A stretch of DNA of 64,000 bases from Malachius bipustulatus (Eukaryota; Arthropoda; Insecta; Coleoptera; Melyridae), in contig OU342637.1 in assembly GCA_910589415.1 (NCBI GenBank), forward strand, positions 38,470,162 through 38,534,161, in the 5' to 3' direction. Position 1 is the first letter of the stretch, and each line of letters opens with the position of its first letter. The notes beneath the pieces were generated by a model, which saw only the letters and a program-made list of their open reading frames with translations, had not been told where the DNA came from and did not search any database. A program made the position numbers and the translations under genes. Positions 46,001-47,820 of this stretch are shown in pieces.

Positions 46001-47396
46001 CAAAAGGAAGAAGAAAACTGAGAGAAACCCATTGGAGGAACCTCTCGCGTTTCAGACAAGCCAAATAACTTCTCGGGAATTTTAACCGAGAGAGGTCGAA
46101 GATACTCTTCAACCTCAACAAGGAACGTCTCAGAACACTGACGGGATTCCTAACGAGACATTGCAAGCTCAAGGAACACCTGAGGAAGTTAGGCATAGAA
46201 GAGAATGGCGTCTGCAGATTCTGCGGGAAAGGAGACGAGACACCACGTCACCTACTGCTCAACTGCGATGCGTTAGAACTCAAAAGAAGTAATGTTCTGG
46301 GCCACCAGCTAGAGGCAGGTAACTTACCCGACCTTGATCCTCTCAAAATCCTGAAGTTTCTCAAGGAAACGGACTTGGAGAGGATGCTTCACTAAAGGGA
46401 TTCCACACCAGGCGAAGCACAGTAGAGGGGATACAATAGATCTTTTAGGTCGCAGTAACTTGACCCTCAAATATACAAATACAAATACAATACATCACTG
46501 ACACTACATTAAATGAAGATCTAACAAATGTTGCCCAAATTTCCCGCAAAACACTTTCAGTTTTTGAAGTTCCATGTTTTTTGAGATTTTGAAATTTAGA
46601 AAAACGCCATTTTCTTTGGAACCAAAATTCACAACATTAATCCAGGTATAAACTCAAATTTACAGTCAGTATTATAAAGGCTCATTACAATAACGATCAG
46701 ATTTCTGTGCTCGTTTTTGAAGCTAATATCGACGTCAAATGACTTTTATTAACATTTTTGTAATTACTTACACGTCAAGAATAGATAAATTTTAAAAAGT
46801 TCCACTTAGACTCGATACCTTCTTCAGAAATAGCCACAGAAATCTGCCCGTTAACTTAATGAGCCTTTATAATACCCGCTGTTAATCTTTTGAAAAGCAC
46901 AAACTGAAGGCAAAAAAAATTTTAAAAAGATGGAAAACAAAAAAAGTTTGGTTTCTGGTGCGAACTTTTCGACGGATACTCTATATCATAGAAATTATTT
47001 TTCAGGTCACAGACTTTTTATTCTTCTTGAGCAAGCTCTTGATAACAATCGGAATTGGTTGCCTAGCTTATCTTTGCTTCGTAACTGACATGACCACAAT
47101 CGATAACTCGAATCTTCACTACAGAGTGGTTCCTGTCGTCTTAATAATGATATGTACATATCTGGTAGCGAGCCTGTTTTTCAGTGTGTACAGCATGGCG
47201 GTGGATACCCTTTTCTTGTGTTTCTGTAAGTATAATAAAACGGTATTTTCCTACGATTTAAATTTTTGATGAAGCTAATATTATTTTTTTATTTTTAGTG
47301 GAAGATTGTGAAAGGAATGATGGTACTCCTGAAAAGCCATATTATATGTCAACAAGTCTAATGAAAATATTTGGAAAAAGGAATAAATTAGACTAA
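3900..47396 (+). CDS. Ctl2: Choline transporter-like protein (SLC44/CTL2-like), 12-exon spliced gene, 5' end missing
   Basis: Twelve exons with GT-AG borders and matching phases give about 670 residues plus TAA, close to the usual 650-710 for SLC44 proteins. In order the product shows a cytosolic stretch ending in NRSCTD, TM1, a large cysteine-rich extracellular loop, a cluster of membrane segments from the SWWKILIGL motif, a second extracellular loop, further membrane segments, the conserved block with IMCCMKC, WCLEKF and NAYIM, and a C-terminus with LEDCERNDG and PYYMS. The family consists of multi-pass membrane proteins linked to choline or ethanolamine transport at plasma and mitochondrial membranes; activity here is inferred. 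Exon 1 here starts in phase 1, so at least one base and the start codon lie in an unseen exon. Introns 2, 3, 6, 8, 9 and 10 carry most of the transposons in this window. No frameshift or premature stop was found in any exon. The symbol follows the fly CTL2 naming and is a family-level assignment. Confidence 0.93.
4061..4506. mobile_element. Degraded palindromic MITE inside a short CTL intron
   Basis: The ends are TACAGCGTGGTGCACC on the left and a CATCCTGTA end on the right, with inverted matches inside such as TTGTTGAGCCATTTTCG against TGTTGGAGCATTTTCG. It fills most of the 507 bp intron between exons a and b and stops about 20 bp before the acceptor. Confidence 0.55.
4530..4693 (+). CDS. 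Ctl2: CTL exon b: start of first extracellular loop
   Basis: The acceptor ATTGCAG ends at 4529 and the donor is at 4694 (CAG/GTTATA). It encodes ISHGDPETLLMPRDSQGRRC and then KPYLFFFDLTKC, matching the GDP...PTDSRG..CG pattern that follows TM1 in SLC44 proteins. The intron before it is only 507 bp and is largely a degraded palindromic MITE. It ends in phase 0. Confidence 0.93.
4877..5250 (+). pseudogene. Jockey-type LINE reverse transcriptase fragment
   Basis: The reading QVFDQVWIEGLKYKISNINF, then FLEDRTFSVKIHSALSTVKP, a GVP.GSILG motif and FADDTVILTKS covers the middle of a Jockey-clade reverse transcriptase. The Gln of the PQG motif is a TAG stop, so the fragment is dead. It abuts the 3' tail of the next, opposite-strand LINE at about 5250, which probably inserted into it. 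Confidence 0.8.
5350..5800 (-). pseudogene. LINE C-terminal zinc-finger region
   Basis: Two overlapping frames cover the C-terminus. The last 94 codons read MSRMNRKELRLLVGVLTGHS, then PVCPKCGIDNEDSHHYVGVC, a CCHC motif, and end YNNLLAFIKRSGRFE before a stop at 5350. This Cys motif closes ORF2 in the R1/I group. The 3' UTR is only about 80 bp before the microsatellite tail. Confidence 0.82.
5820..6420 (-). pseudogene. LINE RNase H domain
   Basis: The catalytic set is visible: CFTDGSRNK (Asp), FQAEIYAILQ (Glu), YICTDS (Asp) and WVPAHSGVSGNELADH with the late His. A TAG directly after the TDS motif and a TAA after ELADH break the frame, so it is inactive. An RNase H behind an R1-like RT is the main reason for calling this R1/LOA-like rather than classic R1. 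Confidence 0.87.
6390..6790 (-). pseudogene. LINE RT thumb domain
   Basis: It continues the RT in a second frame: AKYLGMVLDEKLTW, IVTKTVSSLWQLRGTIGKVW, GLKPKIMHWLYTAIIRPRIS, YGSVVWW and KLQRLASLLITSAMRTTPS. These are the standard post-palm motifs of R1/I-group LINEs. It runs directly into the RNase H region. Confidence 0.85.
6773..7975 (-). pseudogene. LINE reverse transcriptase fingers and palm
   Basis: A 364-codon open frame (7867 to 6773) plus about 35 upstream codons of linker. Motifs in order: KTAGPDGIFP, WRRANVVFIPKQGK, FRPISLTSFMLKMLERIVDR, QHAYLKQRSTETALH, FFDVEGAFD (motif A with the catalytic Asp), GCPQGSCLSP and AYADDGKVL (motif C). The catalytic residues are intact. A frameshift near 6790 separates it from the thumb. 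Confidence 0.92.
7978..8523 (-). pseudogene. LINE APE-type endonuclease, C-terminal half deleted
   Basis: It begins MEEIKVRAINLQHSRDATTE, the QINLQ start typical of R1-like ORF2, then VILIQEPYVF (catalytic Glu), LSSLYLPYDG and VVIGCDANAHHTLWGS (Asp/Asn pair). After LEISIRGREPT it meets a stop, and the next coding material at about 7975 is the linker before RT. The last third of the nuclease, with the SDH motif, is missing, so a deletion of several hundred bases is inferred. Confidence 0.85.
8554..9892 (-). pseudogene. LINE ORF1 (Gag-like RNA-binding protein), frameshifted
   Basis: The start is likely MQKMEVEFPSSEPEE at 9892. The reading then shifts near 9720 into a highly basic Lys/Arg/Glu-rich stretch (ERRKQKKKERDEKPG), passes a Pro/Arg/Ser-rich linker with a run of 13 G at 9298-9310, and after another shift enters a globular domain (8554-9048) with WLLRGWTPQ and SWPVVIGFWISSP. 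I take this last part as the RNA-binding-like domain that replaces the CCHC knuckles in some insect LINEs; that assignment is tentative. It sits just upstream of the endonuclease start. Confidence 0.65.
10151..11870. other. CTL intron sequence, nothing recognised
   Basis: It holds a run of 16 G at 10181-10196, just beyond the likely 5' end of the R1/LOA-like LINE, and AT-rich intron DNA. The frame at 11025-11351 (108 codons) shows no family motif and is probably chance. It ends at the exon c acceptor. Confidence 0.4.
11871..12051 (+). CDS. Ctl2: CTL exon c: cysteine-rich extracellular loop
   Basis: The acceptor TTTGTTGCAG ends at 11870. The exon encodes ICVDKCPDEVYP, then several cysteines and ends with YLPSKP. 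The donor at 12052 (T/GTAAAT) gives phase 1, and the joined codon with the next exon is Phe. A competing donor at 12043 has the same phase and would drop three residues; I prefer 12052 because family members have a similar SKP before the RCFP motif. Confidence 0.9.
12329..12783. mobile_element. Palindromic MITE, left part (split by a later insertion)
   Basis: Arms: the left 12329-12553 matches the complement of 12630-12783, for example CAGTTTACATCGGAAATGGC against the reverse of GCCGTTTCCGATGTAAACTG. The right arm stops at 12783 and resumes at 17641-17668, where TTTTCTCAG and AATATACAGG complete the palindrome. The centre (12555-12625) has several TTATTACAGG-like repeats. Confidence 0.75.
12771..12783. 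repeat. 13 bp target-site duplication, left copy
   Basis: CTTACTGGATTTT here and at 17628-17640, on either side of the 4.8 kb block. Confidence 0.75.
12784..12929 (-). other. Unassigned 3' part of the inserted block
   Basis: This 146 bp lies between the left target duplication and the repeat tail of the CR1-like LINE. Either it is 3' flank carried along by the LINE, or it is the second half of a SINE that the LINE later split. It has no motif that decides. Confidence 0.35.
13189..14901 (-). pseudogene. CR1-like LINE reverse transcriptase (copy 1)
   Basis: Three frames join with two shifts (near 14520 and 13645). Motifs: KSSGLDEIPSFVARYC, LVKPIFKNGDVKNPENYRPI, SQHGFLKNRSTQTALVELTD, GWLLDLSKAFDSV (motif A), SSGVPQGSVLGPLLFLIFIN, CVNYADDTTILI (motif C), LKLNLDKTELIDF, VKFLGFHIDQNLSWSAHTDH, NYGLAVWGGS and a C-terminus ending FHPPSLPAV. 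The catalytic Asp residues are intact, but the shifts inactivate it. Confidence 0.9.
14902..16360 (+). mobile_element. 5'-truncated LINE nested in the CR1-like LINE
   Basis: It starts in the middle of an RT (RSTVTNLVSFTQ) and ends at about 16318-16352 in AATAAA/(AAATA)n repeats, the 3' tail of a LINE inserted on the + strand. On both sides the minus-strand CR1-like LINE coding resumes (linker on the right, RT N-terminus on the left). I see no clean target duplication. Confidence 0.85.
14917..16084 (+). CDS. LINE reverse transcriptase fragment, open to its natural stop
   Basis: Uninterrupted coding (a Met-starting frame at 14982, open from about 14905) to a stop at 16083-16085. Motifs: VYTDFSKAFDRVRHDRI (motif A with Asp), SLGVPQGSNLGPLLFSVFIN, KLLYADDLKIFMK (motif C), LDLNIKKCKIVSYTRKK, IKDLGVLFDSQLLF, SKLEYASVVWNPYY and a C-terminal region ending AKEYFCKP. 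The frame is intact but lacks the endonuclease and the RT fingers, so it cannot move alone. The open frame suggests the insertion is young compared with its host LINE. The Jockey/CR1 group is likely. Confidence 0.88.
16360..17520 (-). pseudogene. CR1-like LINE endonuclease and linker (copy 1)
   Basis: On the minus strand the APE-type nuclease reads FFRQSDYGGSAIYVRSDIQC, IISIYRSPACPVRDFIRHLD, NVVLAADFNIDVLCKNA, STCIDNVAISGI and LPTFLSDHFGLHVAL (the SDH motif). A shift near 17040 splits it. The linker (WLTSEIRQLYDTIN, FGYLVRQETRRCNDIFISES) then leads to the point where the nested LINE interrupts it. Confidence 0.82.
17545..17627 (-). repeat. tRNA-like (SINE-head-like) sequence at the 5' end of the inserted block
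   Basis: On the minus strand the stretch contains GAGTTCGATTCTC, close to a Pol III B box (GTTCGATTC core), about 45 bp after TTTAGCGTGCAAACTGC, a weak A-box candidate. It starts exactly next to the target duplication at 17628. I cannot fold a full tRNA. It may be a SINE head or a 5' addition picked up by the LINE. Confidence 0.4.
17628..17640. repeat. 13 bp target-site duplication, right copy
   Basis: CTTACTGGATTTT, identical to 12771-12783, followed directly by the displaced end of the MITE. Confidence 0.75.
17641..17668. mobile_element. Palindromic MITE, displaced right end
   Basis: CTCAGGAAATATTGAAATTC followed by GATAATATACAGG matches the complement of the MITE's left end at 12329-12356. 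It is separated from the rest by the 4844 bp insertion. Confidence 0.65.
17667..17845. mobile_element. Palindromic MITE, about 180 bp
   Basis: It starts ACAGGGTGTTTCG. CTGAATTTTAAGCGGGGTTT is matched by the complement of the right arm CAAACCCCCCTTAAAATTCAG (17824-17845), around a centre of AAGAAGTT and AACTTCTT. Confidence 0.65.
17846..18300 (-). pseudogene. R1/LOA-like LINE RT fragment, decayed
   Basis: Base-level similarity to 7190-7620 of the large LINE: both contain TTGTCAAAAGCGC followed by CACATCAAA, a GATCTGTG or GATCTTTG stretch, CATGTTGACCC and GGGAACTCACG. It covers RT motifs 1-3 in reverse, with indels that close every frame. It is probably a remnant of the same family. Confidence 0.75.
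18512..18529. repeat. Poly-C run (18 C)
   Basis: Uninterrupted C run inside the left arm of the foldback element; the length may be affected by sequencing. Confidence 0.9.
20213..20640. repeat. Nested inverted repeat inside the foldback element
   Basis: Arms of about 115 bp: GTATTTGTATAAACACCTAA (left) against the complement of TTAGGTGTTTATACAAATAC (right), with TACTGCAAAATTCAACTTGT against ACAAGTTGAATTTTGCAGTA nearer the centre. Identity is very high over the arms. The roughly 195 bp centre is unique. It looks like a separate MITE inserted in the larger element. Confidence 0.8.
21118..21360. repeat. Tandem repeat, about 116 bp unit, two copies
   Basis: GGGCGTAGCTTTGTTAGCAA occurs at 21137 and 21253, with the following 85 bp (CCTCCCGGCAAGATTCAGG, GTGATAGTCCTT) nearly identical. 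A weaker third copy of the core lies at about 21540 (GGCGTAGCTTCTGAAGCAGG). Copies 1 and 2 differ at only a few positions, so the duplication is recent. Confidence 0.85.
22296..22528. repeat. Tandem repeat, about 147 bp unit, two partial copies
   Basis: ATTCCTGACCTGGG, then CTATATCTCGATTTCCTATA at 22296-22370, repeats at 22443-22528 with minor changes and an extra TTTTCCTAC insertion in the second copy. Confidence 0.8.
22574..22805. repeat. Composite tandem repeat of GCGATAC / GGTTTCC motifs
   Basis: GCGATACYCT followed by GGGTTTCC or GGAGTTTCC occurs at 22574, 22620, 22673, 22720 and 22773. Spacing alternates (46, 53, 47, 53 bp), making a roughly 100 bp unit of two half-units, one followed by ACCGGTAG and one by AAAAAACAACAAGGAAG. 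It is non-coding. Confidence 0.88.
23814..24017. mobile_element. Short TIR MITE, copy 1
   Basis: The termini TATTATAAAGGCTCAT and ATGAGCCTTTATAATA are followed inward by inverted matches around GGGCAGATTT. The inside (GACTTTTATTAACATTTTTG, TAGACTCGATACCTTCTTCA) is nearly identical to 46670-46874, so these are two copies of one family. Outer bases ACAG and CTGT suggest the repeat may extend about 8 bp further on each side. Confidence 0.88.
24018..24951. other. CTL intron, nothing recognised
   Basis: AT-rich; frames at 24002-24205 and 24314-24556 are short and lack motifs. Confidence 0.45.
24952..25519. mobile_element. Palindromic MITE, about 570 bp
   Basis: It is flanked by TA (24950-24951, 25520-25521), with CAGGG at the left and CCCTG at the right end. 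Inverted arms of about 200 bp include AAATAAACAAAG, CGGAGATACGGAGTA, GGGTATATACACTTTTTTAG and AACAAACGATAGAAA with their complements on the right. The lower identity suggests an old copy. Confidence 0.75.
25817..25947 (+). CDS. Ctl2: CTL exon d: end of first extracellular loop
   Basis: The acceptor TTTACAG ends at 25816 and the donor is CAG/GTACGT at 25948. It encodes EDRCFPLLEDLQKDIN and a helical stretch ending LLKVEQ, including a possible N-glycosylation site (NVT). The RCFP motif is typical of this position. It is separated from exon c by about 13.8 kb, the largest intron, which holds two LINEs and the 5.2 kb foldback element. Confidence 0.88.
25948..26600. other. CTL intron, nothing recognised
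   Basis: T-rich intron sequence, then the low-identity beginning of the next LINE. Confidence 0.4.
26792..27001 (-). pseudogene. R1-like LINE post-RT fragment
   Basis: LLMGVTSGYRTISTEALQVI, then GIFPIEEHA, matches the R1 thumb end (V.SAYRTVS.EAL.V..G..P). A stop after MAIDS ends the readable part. Confidence 0.65.
27040..27600 (-). pseudogene. R1-like LINE RT fragment
   Basis: SGGVPQGSILGPTLLNIMYN is the RT motif B region, preceded by YIGLPEKQLPL and a CCVEDRS stretch. The catalytic motif C is no longer readable. The region 27250-27040 corresponds to the thumb (EPKKSLEYLGVTL-like in a shifted frame). Confidence 0.7.
28600..29110 (-). pseudogene. R1-like LINE endonuclease fragment
   Basis: The reading includes VYNFIYINSCYF, REQFGDFLRRL, then MWGGDKKDARGDLLCAWIAD, RLIVTNDGVISTFWRRGSE. 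This corresponds to the middle of an R1-type APE nuclease (G.D.N.....WG......RG..L). Stops and indels break it. Confidence 0.65.
29476..29641 (+). CDS. Ctl2: CTL exon e: TM2-TM3
   Basis: The acceptor TTTTTACAG ends at 29475 and the donor GTAAGG starts at 29642. It encodes VGQNIVDDIVTSWWKILIGL and two hydrophobic segments, with the MRWIAG motif between them as in CTL2/4 (LLRLVAG). It ends in phase 1. Confidence 0.93.
29700..29901 (+). CDS. Ctl2: CTL exon f: short loop and TM4
   Basis: It follows a 58 bp intron, the shortest of the gene. The acceptor CTCTAG ends at 29699 and the donor GTATGT starts at 29902. It encodes a short polar loop (NFKYYNDGPGDSDKDS), then TNKNLWLAL, a hydrophobic segment and LRKRIYLAIQLIKEGSK, matching the family's FLRQRI.IAI.LLKEASK. 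It ends in phase 2. Confidence 0.93.
30831..31018 (+). repeat. TRIM left LTR
   Basis: 188 bp, starting AGTGGCGACC (TG changed to AG compared with the right LTR) and ending ACGCCATA. It contains the tRNA-like segment between inverted repeats GATCTGACCAA (30881) and TTGGTCAGATC (30993). Confidence 0.85.
30905..30978 (+). ncRNA. tRNA-like sequence in the left LTR
   Basis: It has a D arm (TGGTGTAGTGGTAAGC, A-box-like), an anticodon arm CCTGA-CGCGTAA-TCAGG with CGT in anticodon position, and a T arm CGGGG-TTCGATT-CCCCG with a perfect B box. The acceptor stem GACCTGG/CTGGGCC pairs at 6 of 7 positions including wobbles. Position 33 is G instead of the invariant U. It is more likely a tRNA-derived Pol III promoter in the LTR than a working tRNA gene. 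Confidence 0.6.
31021..31032 (+). promoter_or_regulatory. Putative primer-binding site of the TRIM
   Basis: TGGTGACCCCGA begins with the TGG that complements the CCA end of a tRNA and starts 2 bp after the left LTR. Which host tRNA it would pair with I cannot say. Confidence 0.65.
31324..31518 (+). repeat. TRIM right LTR
   Basis: 195 bp, starting TGTGGCGACC and ending ACGCTATA. It differs from the left LTR mainly by an extra AACAACAA-type unit and scattered substitutions. It contains the second tRNA-like copy and the inverted repeat GATCTGACCAAAAC / GTTTGGTCAGATC. Confidence 0.85.
31405..31478 (+). ncRNA. tRNA-like sequence in the right LTR
   Basis: Same as the left copy in the D, anticodon and T arms, with one change in the T loop (TTCGACT). 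The acceptor stem is worse (CTGGACC). It is likely inactive as a tRNA. Confidence 0.55.
33480..33714. other. Unassigned CTL intron segment
   Basis: It lies between the RTE remnant and the next LINE remnant; no repeat boundary or frame is visible. Confidence 0.35.
33715..34640 (+). pseudogene. LINE reverse transcriptase remnant
   Basis: Pieces in order: IPKKGKKTITNNYRPVAL, IMQKAINQHLLKYLEG, RQYGLCKQR, LQTYGMPEKFCLLLVSYLGD, RSLQVAVDGVLSEAYF and LAWGDRNQIQLNAEKTRTVV. These are RT fingers, palm and the region after motif C; the YADD part is deleted. The Jockey/R1 side of LINE diversity is likely, the exact clade unclear. Confidence 0.75.
34641..35068. other. CTL intron, nothing recognised
   Basis: AT-rich, ending in the acceptor of exon g. 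Confidence 0.4.
35069..35234 (+). CDS. Ctl2: CTL exon g: TM5 and start of second extracellular loop
   Basis: The acceptor TTGTTTAG ends at 35068 and the donor AAG/GTAAGT is at 35235. It encodes AVSSVTSVLIFPVFPWILQI, a long membrane segment and YLASCGDP, matching ALYLATSGQP in relatives. It ends in phase 0. Confidence 0.92.
35484..36046. mobile_element. Long palindromic MITE, about 560 bp
   Basis: Nearly the whole element is two arms of about 270 bp around a centre near 35760. Examples are CGTACTTCTATTACTTACGG against AGTAATAGTAGTACGACTTA and GGGGACTGCGGGAGCG against CGCTCCCGCAGTCCCCC. It lies between CTL exons g and h and would form a large hairpin in the pre-mRNA. Confidence 0.88.
36196..36307 (+). 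CDS. Ctl2: CTL exon h: second extracellular loop
   Basis: A long pyrimidine tract and TAG end at 36195; the donor is G/GTAAGT at 36308. It encodes ENDPCIPDKFETVFHRCPEA and then CKFVYISNEAFYPYLQ, a cysteine-paired loop equivalent to the C.P....NSSCPG..C.F segment of CTL2. It ends in phase 1. Confidence 0.91.
36780..37815 (-). pseudogene. R1/LOA-like LINE reverse transcriptase
   Basis: Motifs: SFGPYKAPGTEGIYPALLEQ, LLVIFIPKSGRNDYDEVKAY, RPISLTSFLLKALEKMIEKH, QHAFQPGKSCESALHQLVMR, AFLDIEGAFDNTSFE (motif A Asp present), KGCPHGESYL (motif B, Gln changed to His) and VGLRVNPTKTAPVPFTKRRN. Motif C is destroyed between 37004 and 37130. Several shifts. Confidence 0.87.
38200..38945 (-). pseudogene. 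R1/LOA-like LINE endonuclease
   Basis: It begins VLRVLQINLQHSKAETAALC, then DAVLVQEPWLVAG (catalytic Glu), ASLYLPYDSPSPPPP, LQLIIGADANSHHIVWGNSE, and after a shift IIDITWTSTRISTQVGEWVV and DEPSHSDHRYILLEI (the SDH motif). The whole nuclease is recognisable but frameshifted near 38460 and 38740. Confidence 0.85.
39312..39465 (+). CDS. Ctl2: CTL exon i: TM6
   Basis: The acceptor TTTTTTTAG ends at 39311 and the donor GTAAGT starts at 39466. It encodes AINVVAIFWGAFFVAAMGQM, then ASVFAQWYWTFHKRNLPF and ARVLR, matching the family's GQCVLAGAFASFYWAFHK. It ends in phase 2; the Arg codon is completed in the next exon. Confidence 0.93.
39466..40069. other. CTL intron, no gene
   Basis: It has a short stretch at 39720-39770 (TGACGTCATCCA, then AAATACCAACCG and TTTTTTATTGCC) resembling one arm of the inner MITE at 52745-53258, but no partner arm nearby. 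Confidence 0.4.
40962..41340 (-). pseudogene. Gypsy-type Gag core fragment
   Basis: The readable part is MRFEDSHMKQVLQTQLTSRT and onward to LSDQETRQMF. It matches the capsid-like segment common in insect Gypsy Gag proteins, upstream of the zinc knuckle. The frame is closed on both sides. Confidence 0.7.
41348..41689 (-). pseudogene. Gag N-terminal coiled-coil fragment
   Basis: About 113 codons rich in Glu, Lys and Leu with heptad-like spacing (KILKEQEEIKKILEDQELRD, IGILREVIDKIERLQNRIKS). It lies just upstream of the Gag core on the same strand and is best read as part of that Gag. Confidence 0.6.
42277..42571 (+). CDS. Ctl2: CTL exon j: most conserved SLC44 core
   Basis: The acceptor follows a T-rich tract ending TTTAG at 42276; the donor is AAG/GTAAGA at 42572. 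It encodes YHIGTLAFGSLI, RIALEYCDRKL, IMCCMKCFFWCLEKFLKF, INKNAYIM, GKNFCGSAKDAFMLL and VFVLDK. This is the longest exon and the strongest family match: relatives have YHTGSLAFG, CCLWCLEKF, NRNAYIM and GKNFC.SAK.AF.LL. It ends in phase 0. Confidence 0.96.
42740..42932. mobile_element. 193 bp MITE with perfect 37 bp TIRs and an internal hairpin
   Basis: The ends GTCATACTGGCAGTGCCCGA and its exact complement continue through AACTCAATCGAGAGAGCT. Just inside the left TIR lies an 18 bp perfect inverted repeat with a 3 bp loop (GCTGCATCTGGAGTATCC, 42776-42814). The rest contains AAGGCGAAACACGTGTCTG. The perfect TIRs suggest recent insertion. Confidence 0.9.
43189..44080 (+). pseudogene. LINE RT fingers and palm (interrupted)
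   Basis: VRIFRSSLAMGYIPQAWRRV, VTFIPKVGKKDITLPKS, RPICLTSFLLKTMEKVVDNY, QHAYRAVRSTETALYELTEK, CAFLDIEGAFDNTKHD (motif A), then the AT-rich insertion, then VETKVRKNTIQI, GCPLGGVLSLLLW (motif B) and CIGYADDIVIIARG (motif C). Apart from the insertion and a shift near 44080 the coding is well preserved. Confidence 0.9.
43645..43869. repeat. AT-rich insertion in the LINE RT
   Basis: About 225 bp starting at an (AT)n run, with TTTATTAAG next to it, which on the minus strand reads CTTAATAAA followed by (AT)n. It may be the 3' end of a small retroelement inserted in antisense. RT coding resumes at VETKV on the right. Family unknown. Confidence 0.55.
44054..44903 (+). pseudogene. LINE thumb and start of RNase H
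   Basis: An open frame of 285 codons: LKWCQEVGLNINPTKTTLVP, VKFLGVTLDKNLQWNQHLDK, ILRWMYTMLVRPIITYGAVA, QRLACLCITGAMRTCPTAAL, then IKWYTDGSKTVEGTGAGIYG, the first RNase H motif with its Asp. It runs into the MITE at 44904. Confidence 0.9.
44904..45722. mobile_element. 819 bp palindromic MITE nested in the LINE's RNase H
   Basis: The ends CAGGGTGATTCATTATAATG and its complement, TA at 44902-44903 and 45723-45724. Arms exceed 350 bp with only scattered differences (e.g. CCCCCCTTTAACTTTGTTAT). Removing the element and one TA rejoins the RNase H frame. This is the Tc1/mariner-like target size. No open frame. Confidence 0.93.
45725..46394 (+). pseudogene. LINE RNase H remainder and C-terminal zinc finger
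   Basis: Directly after the MITE the same frame continues with EIEILTDSQATIKTL (RNase H Asp), KKNKIHLKW, and after shifts a Cys motif CRFCGKGDETPRHLLLNC, then NVLGHQLEAGNL and FLKETDLERMLH with TAA at about 46393. The AHSG His region is damaged. Confidence 0.85.
46507..46669. other. CTL intron between the LINE and a MITE
   Basis: Nothing recognised. Confidence 0.4.
46670..46874. mobile_element. Short TIR MITE, copy 2
   Basis: Same family and orientation as 23814-24017, in the intron just before CTL exon k. It shares the same terminal 16-mers and internal blocks, with small indels. Confidence 0.88.
47006..47225 (+). CDS. Ctl2: CTL exon k: last membrane segments
   Basis: The acceptor TTTTTCAG ends at 47005 and the donor GTAAGT starts at 47226. 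It encodes VTDFLFFLSKLLITIGIG, a short extracellular loop, and a last membrane segment ending SVYSMAVDTLFLCF, matching FFSVFGMCVDTLFLCF. It ends in phase 1. Confidence 0.94.
47299..47396 (+). CDS. Ctl2: CTL exon l: C-terminus and stop
   Basis: It follows a 73 bp intron with the acceptor TTTTTAG ending at 47298. It encodes LEDCERNDGTPEKPYYMSTS and a short basic tail (KIFGKRNKLD), with TAA at 47394-47396. CTL2/4 proteins end in the same way with LEDLERN, PYYMS and LLKILGKKN. Confidence 0.95.
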
Positions 47397-47820
47397 AATT
47401 TAAACCAATTAGTCATCAAGGAACTTTATTATCAGATTTATTAATAATCGTATGCATATCTAATACTTATTACATATCTTGGAGATTCCATGATTTTTGA
47501 ATTTAGCATGAGAAATTATTTTGATGACACTGTTGAAATACAGTTATCGTTTTCACAAGAGAATATATCAAAGCATAAACATTAGACAAAGCAAGAAGGA
47601 CACTCATATCTAGAAGTTCATATTTACCAACATTTAATTATTATAAATGAAAACAGGTAAAAATAATGAAAATACAAAATCAAAAAATTACAGCAAAATG
47701 ATATTTTTATTTATTCTACCTACAGTTCCACTTTGTATATTCCTCTGCTTAGGACTGATTTATTGCTTTTTTTATGCTAAATAATAATTATCATAAATAA
47801 ATGAAGATGAAAAACAAGCT
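47397..47820 (+). other. Probable 3' UTR of the CTL gene
   Basis: AT-rich non-coding sequence follows the stop. The first well-formed AATAAA is at 47796-47801. The exact cleavage site cannot be seen, and other AATAAA-like sites exist further on. Confidence 0.45.

Larger units (their letters stand above)
43189..46492 (+). mobile_element. R1/LOA-like LINE, 5'-truncated, with 14 bp target duplication
   Basis: CATCACTGACACTA occurs at 43175-43188 and 46493-46506, bordering the element exactly. It begins in the RT (after ATCTCATACCACACC) and ends in an (AAATAC)n-like tail. RT, thumb, RNase H and a C-terminal Cys motif are readable. Two later insertions interrupt it: a roughly 225 bp AT-rich piece near 43645-43869 and an 819 bp MITE at 44904-45722. 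Confidence 0.93.
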
